Assembly: GCA_012517635.1 (NCBI GenBank)
Contig: JAAYUP010000284.1
Span: 1-10,049 of the forward strand
DNA length: 10,049 bases
From: Candidatus Atribacter alterifermentans
GTDB lineage: Bacteria; Atribacterota; Atribacteria; Atribacterales; Atribacteraceae
Direction of reading: 5' to 3'
In this document: piece after piece, positions 1-6,012 of the stretch
Position numbering within the stretch: the first letter of the stretch is position 1
How the letters are laid out: every line of letters starts with the position of its first letter
Notes under the pieces: generated by a model
Databases searched by the model: none
What the model was told of the DNA's origin: nothing
What the model saw: the letters and a program-made list of their open reading frames with translations, nothing else
Made by a program: the position numbers and the translations under genes

Positions 1-28
1 TATCAAGATAGTTTTTCCCTTTTACCAC
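1..28 (-). CDS. 5' end of an unidentified gene, cut by the window edge
   Basis: Reading the minus strand, an AAAAAGGAGGT ribosome binding site (about 36-46) precedes an open frame that continues off the left edge. Two starts are possible: ATG at 34-32, only one base from the ribosome binding site, or the in-frame GTG at 28-26, seven bases away. The GTG has normal spacing and is preferred. It would encode MVKGKNYLD and onward, too little to identify a product. The promoter and palindrome at 93-140 lie at a sensible distance upstream and support a real gene start. It is transcribed away from the repeats and in the same direction as the GntR gene. Confidence 0.5.
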
Positions 29-92
29 GGGCATGACCTCCTTTTTAATTATGAAAGAAAAAGAAAAAAATTCACCTCCTCAACTTTTATTA

Positions 93-140
93 ATTATATC
101 CTGTATATACAGGTTACATTGAGATATAATAAGCTGTCAA
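93..140 (-). promoter_or_regulatory. Promoter region with overlapping 14-bp operator-like palindrome for the left-edge gene
   Basis: On the minus strand there is a perfect TATAAT at 98-93. Immediately upstream, at 100-113, lies the perfect palindrome CCTGTATATACAGG, which would fall in the spacer of that promoter. A TTGACA box at 140-135 is 36 bases from this TATAAT, too far to pair with it. It could belong to a second, weaker promoter whose -10 (TAACCT) overlaps the palindrome. A dimeric repressor bound at 100-113 would block either promoter. The palindrome resembles GntR-superfamily operators, but the regulator is unknown. Confidence 0.5.
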
Positions 141-202
141 GATAAATTGATGAAAATTGTAAAAATGAAACATTTGTTTATAATTGATGGATCATTTTTT
201 TC

Positions 203-249
203 GGAATAGACCCTCATACCACGTTGTGGCACCAGATGAGAATGAAAAC
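203..249. repeat. Interspersed palindromic repeat F, copy 1
   Basis: Shares GAATAGACCCTCAT, TGGCACCAG and ATGAAAA blocks with a copy at 9722-9767 and, more weakly, one at about 9290-9332. It folds as an outer stem CTCAT (213-217) with ATGAG (236-240) around an inner stem CCAC (219-222) with GTGG (226-229). There is no coding frame. It is likely a small non-autonomous or structural repeat of this genome. Confidence 0.6.
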
Positions 250-293
250 CAAGATTCGTCATGTCCTGGCATGTCGCTACATTATATGAAGAT

Positions 294-359
294 CGGGCGC
301 AATAAATTGTCGCCCCTACGTTTTTAAATATTTTGTAGGGGCTTGATTTATCATGCCCG
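294..359. repeat. Palindromic repeat D, 66 bp, MITE-like
   Basis: Interrupted inverted repeat: CGGGC (294-298) pairs with GCCCG (355-359), ATAAAT (302-307) with ATTTAT (346-351), and GCCCCTAC (312-319) with GTAGGGGC (335-342), leaving a 15-base AT-rich loop. The GC-rich arms stand out from the AT-rich surroundings. Elements with GTAGGGGC-type arms are common as dispersed intergenic repeats in several bacterial phyla. There is no open frame. The rest of 1-516, including 360-516, shows nothing recognisable. Confidence 0.65.
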
Positions 360-516
360 TTGGTTTTCAGGATAAGATTAGAAAAGAAAAGTAAGCGTGA
401 GCGGTTCTTATAACTATAGTGCTTGAGAAGTGAGTCATTATTATTCTTGAGATGAAGTAAAGAAATCTCATCTGTTATTTAGAAATAATTTGAAAATGAT
501 AAGAAAAAATCAATAT

Positions 517-1290
517 TTATTTTTCAATTGACCGTTTATTATTCTGATGAAGAACGTTTCTTTTATCGATCATGAATTTATATCGGTCAGCTCGATAGAG
601 AAATGTAACATATTCTATTGGAGTATCCAACTCATTAAAAGTAACCCTCTCACAAAGCAATCCGGGAATGTTGGTTGATACCTCAAGAAGTTTGGCTTCT
701 TTGGGCTTCAGCAAAACTGCCTCAACGCTTTGCTTAGCCCATAAGACCGGACGATCAATAAAGGTATTCAAGATCTCACATAAATCTCTTTTTTCAATTT
801 CTTCTTCGCTGGTTTCCATAAATTTAAAAAATATCCGATAGGGCAAATACACATTTTGTAAACAGATCGGTTCATGGTTGGCGTAGAGAAGCATTTTAAT
901 ATAAATAATTCTATCCTCTGGATCAAGATTGAGCACTTCTGCAATCTTGGGATATGGCTCTTCAATTCGTCGTTCCAAAAGTTTCCGGTTAGGAATAAGT
1001 CCGCGGTTAATCATATCATTGGTAAAGGTTGAAACATAGGTTAACTTCTCAATGATTTTGGGTTCACAAACAAAACTCCCTTTACCTGCAACTCTTTGAA
1101 TGTATCCTTCATTTACAAGATCACTAATAACCCTTCTAACTGTCATTCGACTGATGTTAAATTTTTTACAAAACTCTGATTCAGAAAATAGCTTATCACC
1201 AGGTTTTAACTTACCGCTTTCAATCATTGATAGAATTATTTTCCTCAGTTGTAAGTGTAATGGAACTGGAGATGTTTTTTCAAGAAGCAT
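517..1290 (-). CDS. GntR-family transcriptional regulator with UTRA effector domain (HutC/NagR type)
   Basis: 257 residues, the normal length for the HutC subfamily. Residues 8-75 are a winged helix-turn-helix: the SESEFCKKF segment (36-44), the recognition helix SRMTVRRVISDL (47-58) and the wing GKGSFV (69-74). A UTRA ligand-binding domain follows at about 85-240, with the family hallmarks PEDRI, HEPI, VYLP and the C-terminal IEYVTFLYRADRYKF. Start ATG at 1290 has AAAGGTG upstream at moderate spacing. It is divergent from an operon containing NagB, and relatives such as NagR/YvoA and DasR respond to amino-sugar phosphates, so it probably controls that operon and itself. The palindrome at 1345-1358 lies over its own promoter. 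The arginine pair expected in NagR-like ligand pockets is not obvious (residues 130-137 read YIKMLLYA), so the exact effector is uncertain. Family assignment is secure; specificity is inferred. Confidence 0.93.
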   Translation of the reverse strand: MLLEKTSPVPLHLQLRKIILSMIESGKLKPGDKLFSESEFCKKFNISRMTVRRVISDLVNEGYIQRVAGKGSFVCEPKIIEKLTYVSTFTNDMINRGLIPNRKLLERRIEEPYPKIAEVLNLDPEDRIIYIKMLLYANHEPICLQNVYLPYRIFFKFMETSEEEIEKRDLCEILNTFIDRPVLWAKQSVEAVLLKPKEAKLLEVSTNIPGLLCERVTFNELDTPIEYVTFLYRADRYKFMIDKRNVLHQNNKRSIEK

Positions 1291-1344
1291 CTATTCTTTC
1301 CACACCTTTCGGTAATATATTTATATTATATCATCCTGTAAGAA

Positions 1345-1385
1345 CTGGTTATAACCAGAATAAAAAATTCTTTCTCATAAGTCAA
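1345..1385 (-). promoter_or_regulatory. gntR promoter overlapped by NagR/DasR-like operator CTGGTTATAACCAG
   Basis: On the minus strand, TTGACT (1385-1380) is followed 17 bases later by TATTCT (1362-1357), a good sigma-A-like promoter about 65 bases before the regulator's start codon. The perfect 14-bp palindrome CTGGTTATAACCAG (1345-1358) overlaps the last two bases of the -10 and covers the expected transcription start. The GG-T-TA-A-CC layout matches operators of HutC-subfamily GntR regulators (DasR sites read like ACTGGTCTAGACCA). Autoregulation by steric block is the simplest reading. Confidence 0.65.
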
Positions 1386-1398
1386 GACTGATAATCAT

Positions 1399-1427
1399 TG
1401 ACGAGTGATTCGTCATTTGTAACGAGT
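1399..1427. promoter_or_regulatory. Inverted and direct repeats between the divergent promoters
   Basis: TGACGA (1399-1404) and TCGTCA (1410-1415) form a 6-bp inverted repeat with a 5-base spacer. ACGAGT occurs at 1401-1406 and again at 1422-1427, exactly 21 bp (two helical turns) apart. It lies upstream of the gntR -35 and about 120 bp upstream of the operon's -10. It could be a binding site for a second regulator, but the arms are short and chance is possible. Confidence 0.3.
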
Positions 1428-1520
1428 ATAAGAAATAGTGCTTCCTTTCTATTAACCTCCTTTTTTAGGAGAAGAAAACAATATTCTCTTAATTCCTTTC
1501 GACTTCAACATTGAGAATTT

Positions 1521-1581
1521 TTGAAAAAAAATCATGATAAACTACTTTATAATAAATATGGATAAATTCAACACGAGGTGG
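1521..1581 (+). promoter_or_regulatory. Promoter and ribosome binding site of the SIS-FGGY-NagB operon
   Basis: A perfect TATAAT stands at 1548-1553, 34 bases before the ATG at 1587. No good -35 lies at 17 bases: that position is A-rich, and the nearest candidate TTGAAA (1521-1526) is 21 bases away. This suggests a promoter that needs an activator or relies on its -10. GAGGTGG (1575-1581) is the ribosome binding site. No palindrome resembling the one at 1345-1358 occurs close to this promoter. Confidence 0.5.
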
Positions 1582-1586
1582 AAAAA

Positions 1587-2336
1587 ATGGATTCAAATTT
1601 TGTTTTCGATTTAAGTTATTATGATAAAGTGAACAATCAACTTATGGAAATCATTAATACAGAAAAAGAAAAAATGTTGCAAGCTTCAATTCAAATAGCT
1701 CAATCTATTGCTAACCAGGGACTTGTTCATATTTTTGGAACTGGTCATTCTCATCTATTCAGTGAAGAAGCTTTTTATCGAGCTGGAGGTTTGGCATGTA
1801 TCAATCCGATTCTTGAACCTTCACTTATGCTTCATGCTGGAGCCATGAAATCTTCAACCCTTGAAGATTTAGAAGGCTATGCTGAGAAAATATTCAATCA
1901 TGTTCAACCTGAGAAATCAGATATTTTTGTCATTTTTTCCAATTCTGGTGTGAATTATGTTCCGGTTGAGATGGCTAAGAAAGTTAAGGATTCACAACTC
2001 CCTCTCATTGGTATTGGATCAAAAAAATATAGCGAATTTTTAAAAAAAACTAAAAACCGCCAATCGTTAAGTGATTTTGCTGATATATTTATCGATAACC
2101 ATGCCGAGATTGGAGATGCTGTTTTGTCGATAACAGGGATTGAGCCGAAAATTGCACCAACCTCTACAGTCTGCGGCGCTTTTATTCTCAATCTGATATT
2201 AGCAAATGTTTCGGTGTGGCTCGTTCAGGAAAAAAAATTAACGCCCCCAATTTTTATTAGTGGTAATTTACCAGATGGGAAAAAGAAAAATACCGACCTT
2301 TATAACTACTATCGAAAAAGAGTGAGAGCTTTATGA
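1587..2336 (+). CDS. SIS-domain phosphosugar-binding protein, UPF0309-like
   Basis: 249 residues from ATG 1587. An in-frame GTG at 1578 would add three residues, but it lies inside the GAGGTGG ribosome binding site, so the ATG with its five-base spacer is the better start. The fold is a single SIS domain: a helical N-terminus, then the phosphosugar loop GTGHSH (residues 51-56) followed by SEEAFYRAGGLA, the second loop SNSGVN (118-123), and the C-terminal block SGNLPDGKKKN typical of the UPF0309 group. SIS proteins bind phosphosugars as isomerases, deaminases, lyases or sensors. As I recall it, a Streptomyces SIS-domain enzyme (NagS) dehydrates GlcNAc-6-phosphate, which would suit this neighbourhood, but orthology is untested. 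Its stop overlaps the kinase start by ATGA, implying translational coupling. Fold is sure, reaction unknown. Confidence 0.88.
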   Translation: MDSNFVFDLSYYDKVNNQLMEIINTEKEKMLQASIQIAQSIANQGLVHIFGTGHSHLFSEEAFYRAGGLACINPILEPSLMLHAGAMKSSTLEDLEGYAEKIFNHVQPEKSDIFVIFSNSGVNYVPVEMAKKVKDSQLPLIGIGSKKYSEFLKKTKNRQSLSDFADIFIDNHAEIGDAVLSITGIEPKIAPTSTVCGAFILNLILANVSVWLVQEKKLTPPIFISGNLPDGKKKNTDLYNYYRKRVRAL

Positions 2337-3844
2337 TAAAAGATTCTTCTTATATTTTAACTATAGATATCGGTACCACTCATTTAAAATGTATTATTTA
2401 TGATGAAAGTGGAAAAATAAAAGCTCAATCATCACAATCCCATTCAACTCACTTTTCACTTCCTGGATATGCTGAGCAATATCCTGCAATTTGGGTATCC
2501 AATTTACAGAACCTTCTTCACAAAATTGAAGATGAGCATCCAGAAATAGTCAAGTCAATTCAAGGAATATCTCTTACTGGACAGATGCATGGACCGATTT
2601 TTTTAAATTCAGAAAAAGAAATAACTTATCCCTGTCTTATTTGGTCTGATACCAGAGCTCATGAAGAGGTCATTTTTTTAAAAAACATTTTCACTACCGA
2701 TTCAATTTTAAAAATAACAGGGAACCCGATTCAAGAAAGCTTTACTCTTCCTAAAATCCTTTGGCTGAAAAATCATCAACCAAATCTTTTTTCGTATATC
2801 GATAAAATCATGTTTCCAAAGGATTACCTCGGTTTTCTTTTAACCGATATTATAGCTACCGATCATTCTGACGCATCGGGATCGTTGTTATATAACCTAT
2901 CAAATCACTGCTGGAGTGAAGAAATTATTGATAATTGTGAATTAAAAAAGTCTTTATTCCCCGATATTATTCAGAGTGATGCTATTTTGGGAAAGGTATC
3001 CCGTAAAGCTGCCCAGCAATTTGGATTATTGGAAGGGATTCCAGTTATTAAAGGTGGCGGAGATTTAGCTACAACTGCATTGGCAACCGGAACTGTTCAA
3101 AAAGAAAGTCTATCTCTCTGCATTGGGACTGCAGCACAAATGTTGATGAGCCTTGATTCAATCGAGGAAAAATTGCTGGGGCGTTTATATTTATTTTCTC
3201 ATTGTATACCCCAATGTTATTTTTGCCTTGGAACGGTTCCAACCGGGGGATCTTCAATACAATGGTTTCAAAATCTTTTTGAGTCTGAAAATAAAGAATT
3301 GATCTATAATGAATTAAACACCATCTATGATGAAATCACCGGAAGGAATATCCTATTTTTCCCTTATTTAATGGGGACTGGAACCCCTTATTTTGATTAT
3401 CAAGCGAACGCAGCCTTTTTAGGACTTCAAATGAATCACGAGAGAAATGATTTGATATATTCCATTATAGAAGGAATAATTTTTGCTTTAAAAGATTCTT
3501 TAATCTCGATTTCTAATTCAAATATAAAAAAAATTTTTTTGAGTGGTGGAGCTACTCGTTTTTCTATATGGCCAAAATTAGTGAGCAATATTTTTGATCG
3601 TCCCGTTTTTGCTTTCAAAAATGCCGACACTGCCACTATTGGAGCGTTTCTTCTTGGTGCAAAACCTTTGGGAATTGTTAAAGAACTTGACACGTTTATT
3701 AATAGTTTAACACCCGAAGATCCGTTTCTCCCTCAAATAAAATATACTCAAATCTATGAGAAGAAATTTAAAAAATATAGACATTTTTCAAATTTTATTA
3801 GAGAATATTCGACTTATGATAAAGATTTTTTAGAATATATTTAA
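2333..3844 (+). CDS. FGGY-family carbohydrate kinase, xylulokinase-like
   Basis: 503 residues, full length for FGGY kinases, which phosphorylate sugars or polyols with ATP in the cytoplasm. Visible landmarks are the phosphate-1 loop DIGTTHLKC (12-20), the substrate-side motifs TGQMHG (82-87) and WSDTRA (104-109), SDASGSLLYN in the first half, the catalytic-base motif GGGD (241-244, Asp244), TGGSSIQWF, and the adenosine-site motif LSGGATRFSIWP (from about 403). These motifs are closest to xylulokinase-type members, but its neighbours (SIS protein, NagB, amino-sugar-type GntR) point away from plain xylulose use. FGGY kinases are not the usual kinases for amino sugars, so the substrate may be a ketose, polyol or modified amino sugar made or used by the SIS partner. 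Start overlaps the previous stop by four bases. No defect is seen. Confidence 0.92.
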   Translation: MIKDSSYILTIDIGTTHLKCIIYDESGKIKAQSSQSHSTHFSLPGYAEQYPAIWVSNLQNLLHKIEDEHPEIVKSIQGISLTGQMHGPIFLNSEKEITYPCLIWSDTRAHEEVIFLKNIFTTDSILKITGNPIQESFTLPKILWLKNHQPNLFSYIDKIMFPKDYLGFLLTDIIATDHSDASGSLLYNLSNHCWSEEIIDNCELKKSLFPDIIQSDAILGKVSRKAAQQFGLLEGIPVIKGGGDLATTALATGTVQKESLSLCIGTAAQMLMSLDSIEEKLLGRLYLFSHCIPQCYFCLGTVPTGGSSIQWFQNLFESENKELIYNELNTIYDEITGRNILFFPYLMGTGTPYFDYQANAAFLGLQMNHERNDLIYSIIEGIIFALKDSLISISNSNIKKIFLSGGATRFSIWPKLVSNIFDRPVFAFKNADTATIGAFLLGAKPLGIVKELDTFINSLTPEDPFLPQIKYTQIYEKKFKKYRHFSNFIREYSTYDKDFLEYI

Positions 3845-3864
3845 AAAAAGCGGAGGATTGATTT

Positions 3865-4581
3865 ATGGAAATCATCTATGCAAGCAATTATGAGGAGATG
3901 AGCCGAAAAGCAGCCATTGCTATCGCCCAACAAGTTATCAAAAAACCGACATCAGTGCTAGGTTTTGCAACCGGTTCCACACCCCTTCGAACCTATGAGA
4001 TGCTCAGTGAATACCATCGGCTGGGAATTGTCGATTTTTCCTCCATTAATACTTTTAATCTTGATGAATATGTTGGACTCTCTTCCGATCATCCTCAAAG
4101 CTATTCTTTTTTTATGTATAAAAATCTTTTTTACCAAATTCAGCTTGATCCAAATCGTATTCATATTCCTTCAGGAACCGCATCAGATCTATCGAAGGAA
4201 CGTGCTGATTATGAAGAAGCAATACAAAGCTTAGGCGGAATCGACTTTCAACTCCTTGGTTTGGGTCCCAACGGTCATATTGGATTCAACGAACCAGGAA
4301 CCCAACTTAACAGCATAACCCATGTGGTTTCCCTTAGTCAGGAGACCATCAAAGCAAATTCACGCTTTTTCACTAAATTAGAAGAAGTTCCCAAAAAAGC
4401 AATTACCATGGGTATAAAAACTATTATGAATAACCGAAAAATTCTTCTTTTGGTGAGTGGTGAAAAAAAAGCTGAAATCATTCGTCGAGCTCTTTCAGGA
4501 CCGATTAACGAGGAGATACCAGCATCGGTTTTACAGCTTCACCCCAATGCGACGGTGGTTATCGATCAATCGATTTTGTAA
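3865..4581 (+). CDS. nagB: Glucosamine-6-phosphate deaminase
   Basis: 238 residues, the length of short Bacillus-type NagB enzymes that lack the E. coli C-terminal extension. It converts glucosamine-6-phosphate to fructose-6-phosphate plus ammonia. Phosphate-binding motif ATGSTPLRTYEML (35-47), catalytic acid in NLDEYVGL (Asp67), and the ring-opening region GLGPNGHIGFNEPG (132-145) with His138 and Glu143 align with E. coli Asp72, His143 and Glu148. The E. coli Asp141 position is Asn136, as I recall for Bacillus-type NagB too. MGIKTIMNNRKILLLVSGEKKA near residues 186-207 is also diagnostic. GGAGG (3852-3856) is well placed before the ATG, 20 bases after the kinase stop, so it is the third gene of the operon. 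The partner deacetylase nagA is not in this window. Confidence 0.96.
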   Translation: MEIIYASNYEEMSRKAAIAIAQQVIKKPTSVLGFATGSTPLRTYEMLSEYHRLGIVDFSSINTFNLDEYVGLSSDHPQSYSFFMYKNLFYQIQLDPNRIHIPSGTASDLSKERADYEEAIQSLGGIDFQLLGLGPNGHIGFNEPGTQLNSITHVVSLSQETIKANSRFFTKLEEVPKKAITMGIKTIMNNRKILLLVSGEKKAEIIRRALSGPINEEIPASVLQLHPNATVVIDQSIL

Positions 4582-4709
4582 CTTCTTAAAAAATTGAGTT
4601 TTAAAAATTTACATGGTAAAAAATGAAAATTTGAAGCCAAAAGAATGAGTTAATATTCAATAAATTAAAAAATAAATAGAATATTTGCTTTTTTGGTAAA
4701 TACTTTTCT

Positions 4710-4729
4710 AGTAAGCATACTTACTTTTT
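4710..4729 (+). terminator. Possible intrinsic terminator of the nagB operon
   Basis: AGTAAG (4710-4715) and CTTACT (4720-4725) form a 6-bp stem with a four-base loop, and the second arm runs into a TTTTTA tract. It lies 128 bases after the nagB stop, between convergent genes. The stem is short and AT-rich, so it is weak. On the minus strand no T tract follows, so it favours the plus-strand operon. Confidence 0.4.
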
Positions 4730-4785
4730 ATCTCACATTTACAATTATGAAATACTATCAAAAAATAATAATTCAAGTAAGAAAC

Positions 4786-5949
4786 TTAAAGAATTTTAAA
4801 ATATTTTGATCGTGAGCAGAGAGAAATAATTAAACCTGAAAAGAGTGAAATGAAGATAATTGAAACTCGATAGGTTCCAGTTAGGTCGATTAAAGAACCG
4901 AAAACGACTGGGAGAGCAAGAGGTCCAATGTTTCCCAATGATGAAATGACACCCACAACGCCACCTACTGAAGAAGCATATCTTTCCAGTTCGGCTGGAA
5001 TGGCAAGGCTAATGGTTAATACACTATTCAAACAGAATCCAGCTAAAAATAAGCATAAGTTAAATAAAGCGTGATGACTGGTATTTATTCCTAAAGTTGA
5101 TAAAAGGGTTGCTAATCCCATTAATGTTAATAAAGAATTCCGTTTTTTTAATCGATCGGAGACAAACCCAATAATAGGACCAGAAAAGAAAAAACCTAAA
5201 GGAAGAAAGGTGGCCAAGGAAGGATTCAAATTTTTCATCTCGATTACTTTGGGAATCCAGGTTGCTAAGGTGTCATATCCTCCCATACATGCTATGACCA
5301 ACATCAGAAGAACCCAAAGAGAGCGATCTTTGAGAATTGTTTTAAATTGAGCGAATTGAATCGTTTCGGTTTTGAGGTGAGTCTCAGGAATCAAGAGCCA
5401 CCAAAATACTGATACCAAAACCGGCATTAGAGCATAAATGAACAGAATGGTTCTCCAACTGATATAGTTTAATAAACTTGGTGTAAACGCAATGGCAGTG
5501 GCATTCCCAGCAGCAAAACCAGCTATATAAATTCCAGTAGCAAAACCGGTTGCATTCTTTTGAAAGGATTTTTTAACTAAAATTGGAAGAATAGGGAGAA
5601 CTGATGATAAGCCAAAACCCAGGGCGAGCTGAGTAAGAAGAAGAGAAGCATAACTCTTGGTAAAAGGACGAATAACTGCTGCGATTGCTGAAATGGGAAG
5701 AGCAATCCGAAAAGCATTCCGAAAGCCGATATGATCTCCAATTAATCCCCAGGGGATGCGAGAAGCAACCAAGCTGATCATAGCAATCCCAAAAATAAAG
5801 GCGAACCCAGCATGAGAAAGATTCATCTCTTTCATGATAATGGTTGAAAGTGGAGCAGTTGAAAAGAGAAGGAGATGAAGCATAAAAGCAATAGAAAATG
5901 CAAAAAGTGACATTTTTAATTGATGATGATTCATCGAATTTTTTACCAT
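4786..5949 (-). CDS. Major facilitator superfamily permease
   Basis: 387 residues, almost entirely hydrophobic segments consistent with 12 membrane helices and short loops, an inner-membrane secondary transporter. The loop between helices 2 and 3 carries the MFS signature GLIGDHIGFR (68-77), and the second half repeats it in degenerate form as GFVSDRLKKR, the usual mark of the duplicated six-helix fold. Overall look is like CynX/NimT- or nitrate/nitrite-type permeases rather than sugar-specific porters, but substrate cannot be read from the sequence. Start ATG 5949 is preceded by AAAGGA at a seven-base spacing. It lies 63 bases downstream of the dehydrogenase on the same strand and is probably co-transcribed, so the permease may import that enzyme's substrate or export its product. 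No terminator with a T tract is evident after it. Confidence 0.88.
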   Translation of the reverse strand: MVKNSMNHHQLKMSLFAFSIAFMLHLLLFSTAPLSTIIMKEMNLSHAGFAFIFGIAMISLVASRIPWGLIGDHIGFRNAFRIALPISAIAAVIRPFTKSYASLLLTQLALGFGLSSVLPILPILVKKSFQKNATGFATGIYIAGFAAGNATAIAFTPSLLNYISWRTILFIYALMPVLVSVFWWLLIPETHLKTETIQFAQFKTILKDRSLWVLLMLVIACMGGYDTLATWIPKVIEMKNLNPSLATFLPLGFFFSGPIIGFVSDRLKKRNSLLTLMGLATLLSTLGINTSHHALFNLCLFLAGFCLNSVLTISLAIPAELERYASSVGGVVGVISSLGNIGPLALPVVFGSLIDLTGTYRVSIIFISLFSGLIISLCSRSKYFKIL

Positions 5950-6012
5950 GAAAGGTTCCTTTCTTTTCGAGATTACTTTGATTTTCTAAAACAGTTTAAA
6001 TATTTATACCAG

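Noticed and set aside
448..470. TGAGAT/ATCTCA hairpin downstream of the gntR gene as a terminator
   Set aside because: The stem is only 6 bp with an 11-base loop, and no T tract follows on the minus strand.
1457..1471. CTCCT-TTTTT-AGGAG hairpin and GGAGG-like motif between the divergent genes
   Set aside because: The stem is only 5 bp with a T loop; read on the minus strand it looks like a ribosome site, but no start codon follows at usable spacing.
1578..1586. GTG start for the SIS protein
   Set aside because: The GTG is part of the GAGGTGG ribosome binding site; the ATG nine bases later has ideal spacing.
3965..4234. 89-codon plus-strand open frame inside nagB
   Set aside because: It overlaps the conserved NagB core in another frame and shows no recognisable motif.
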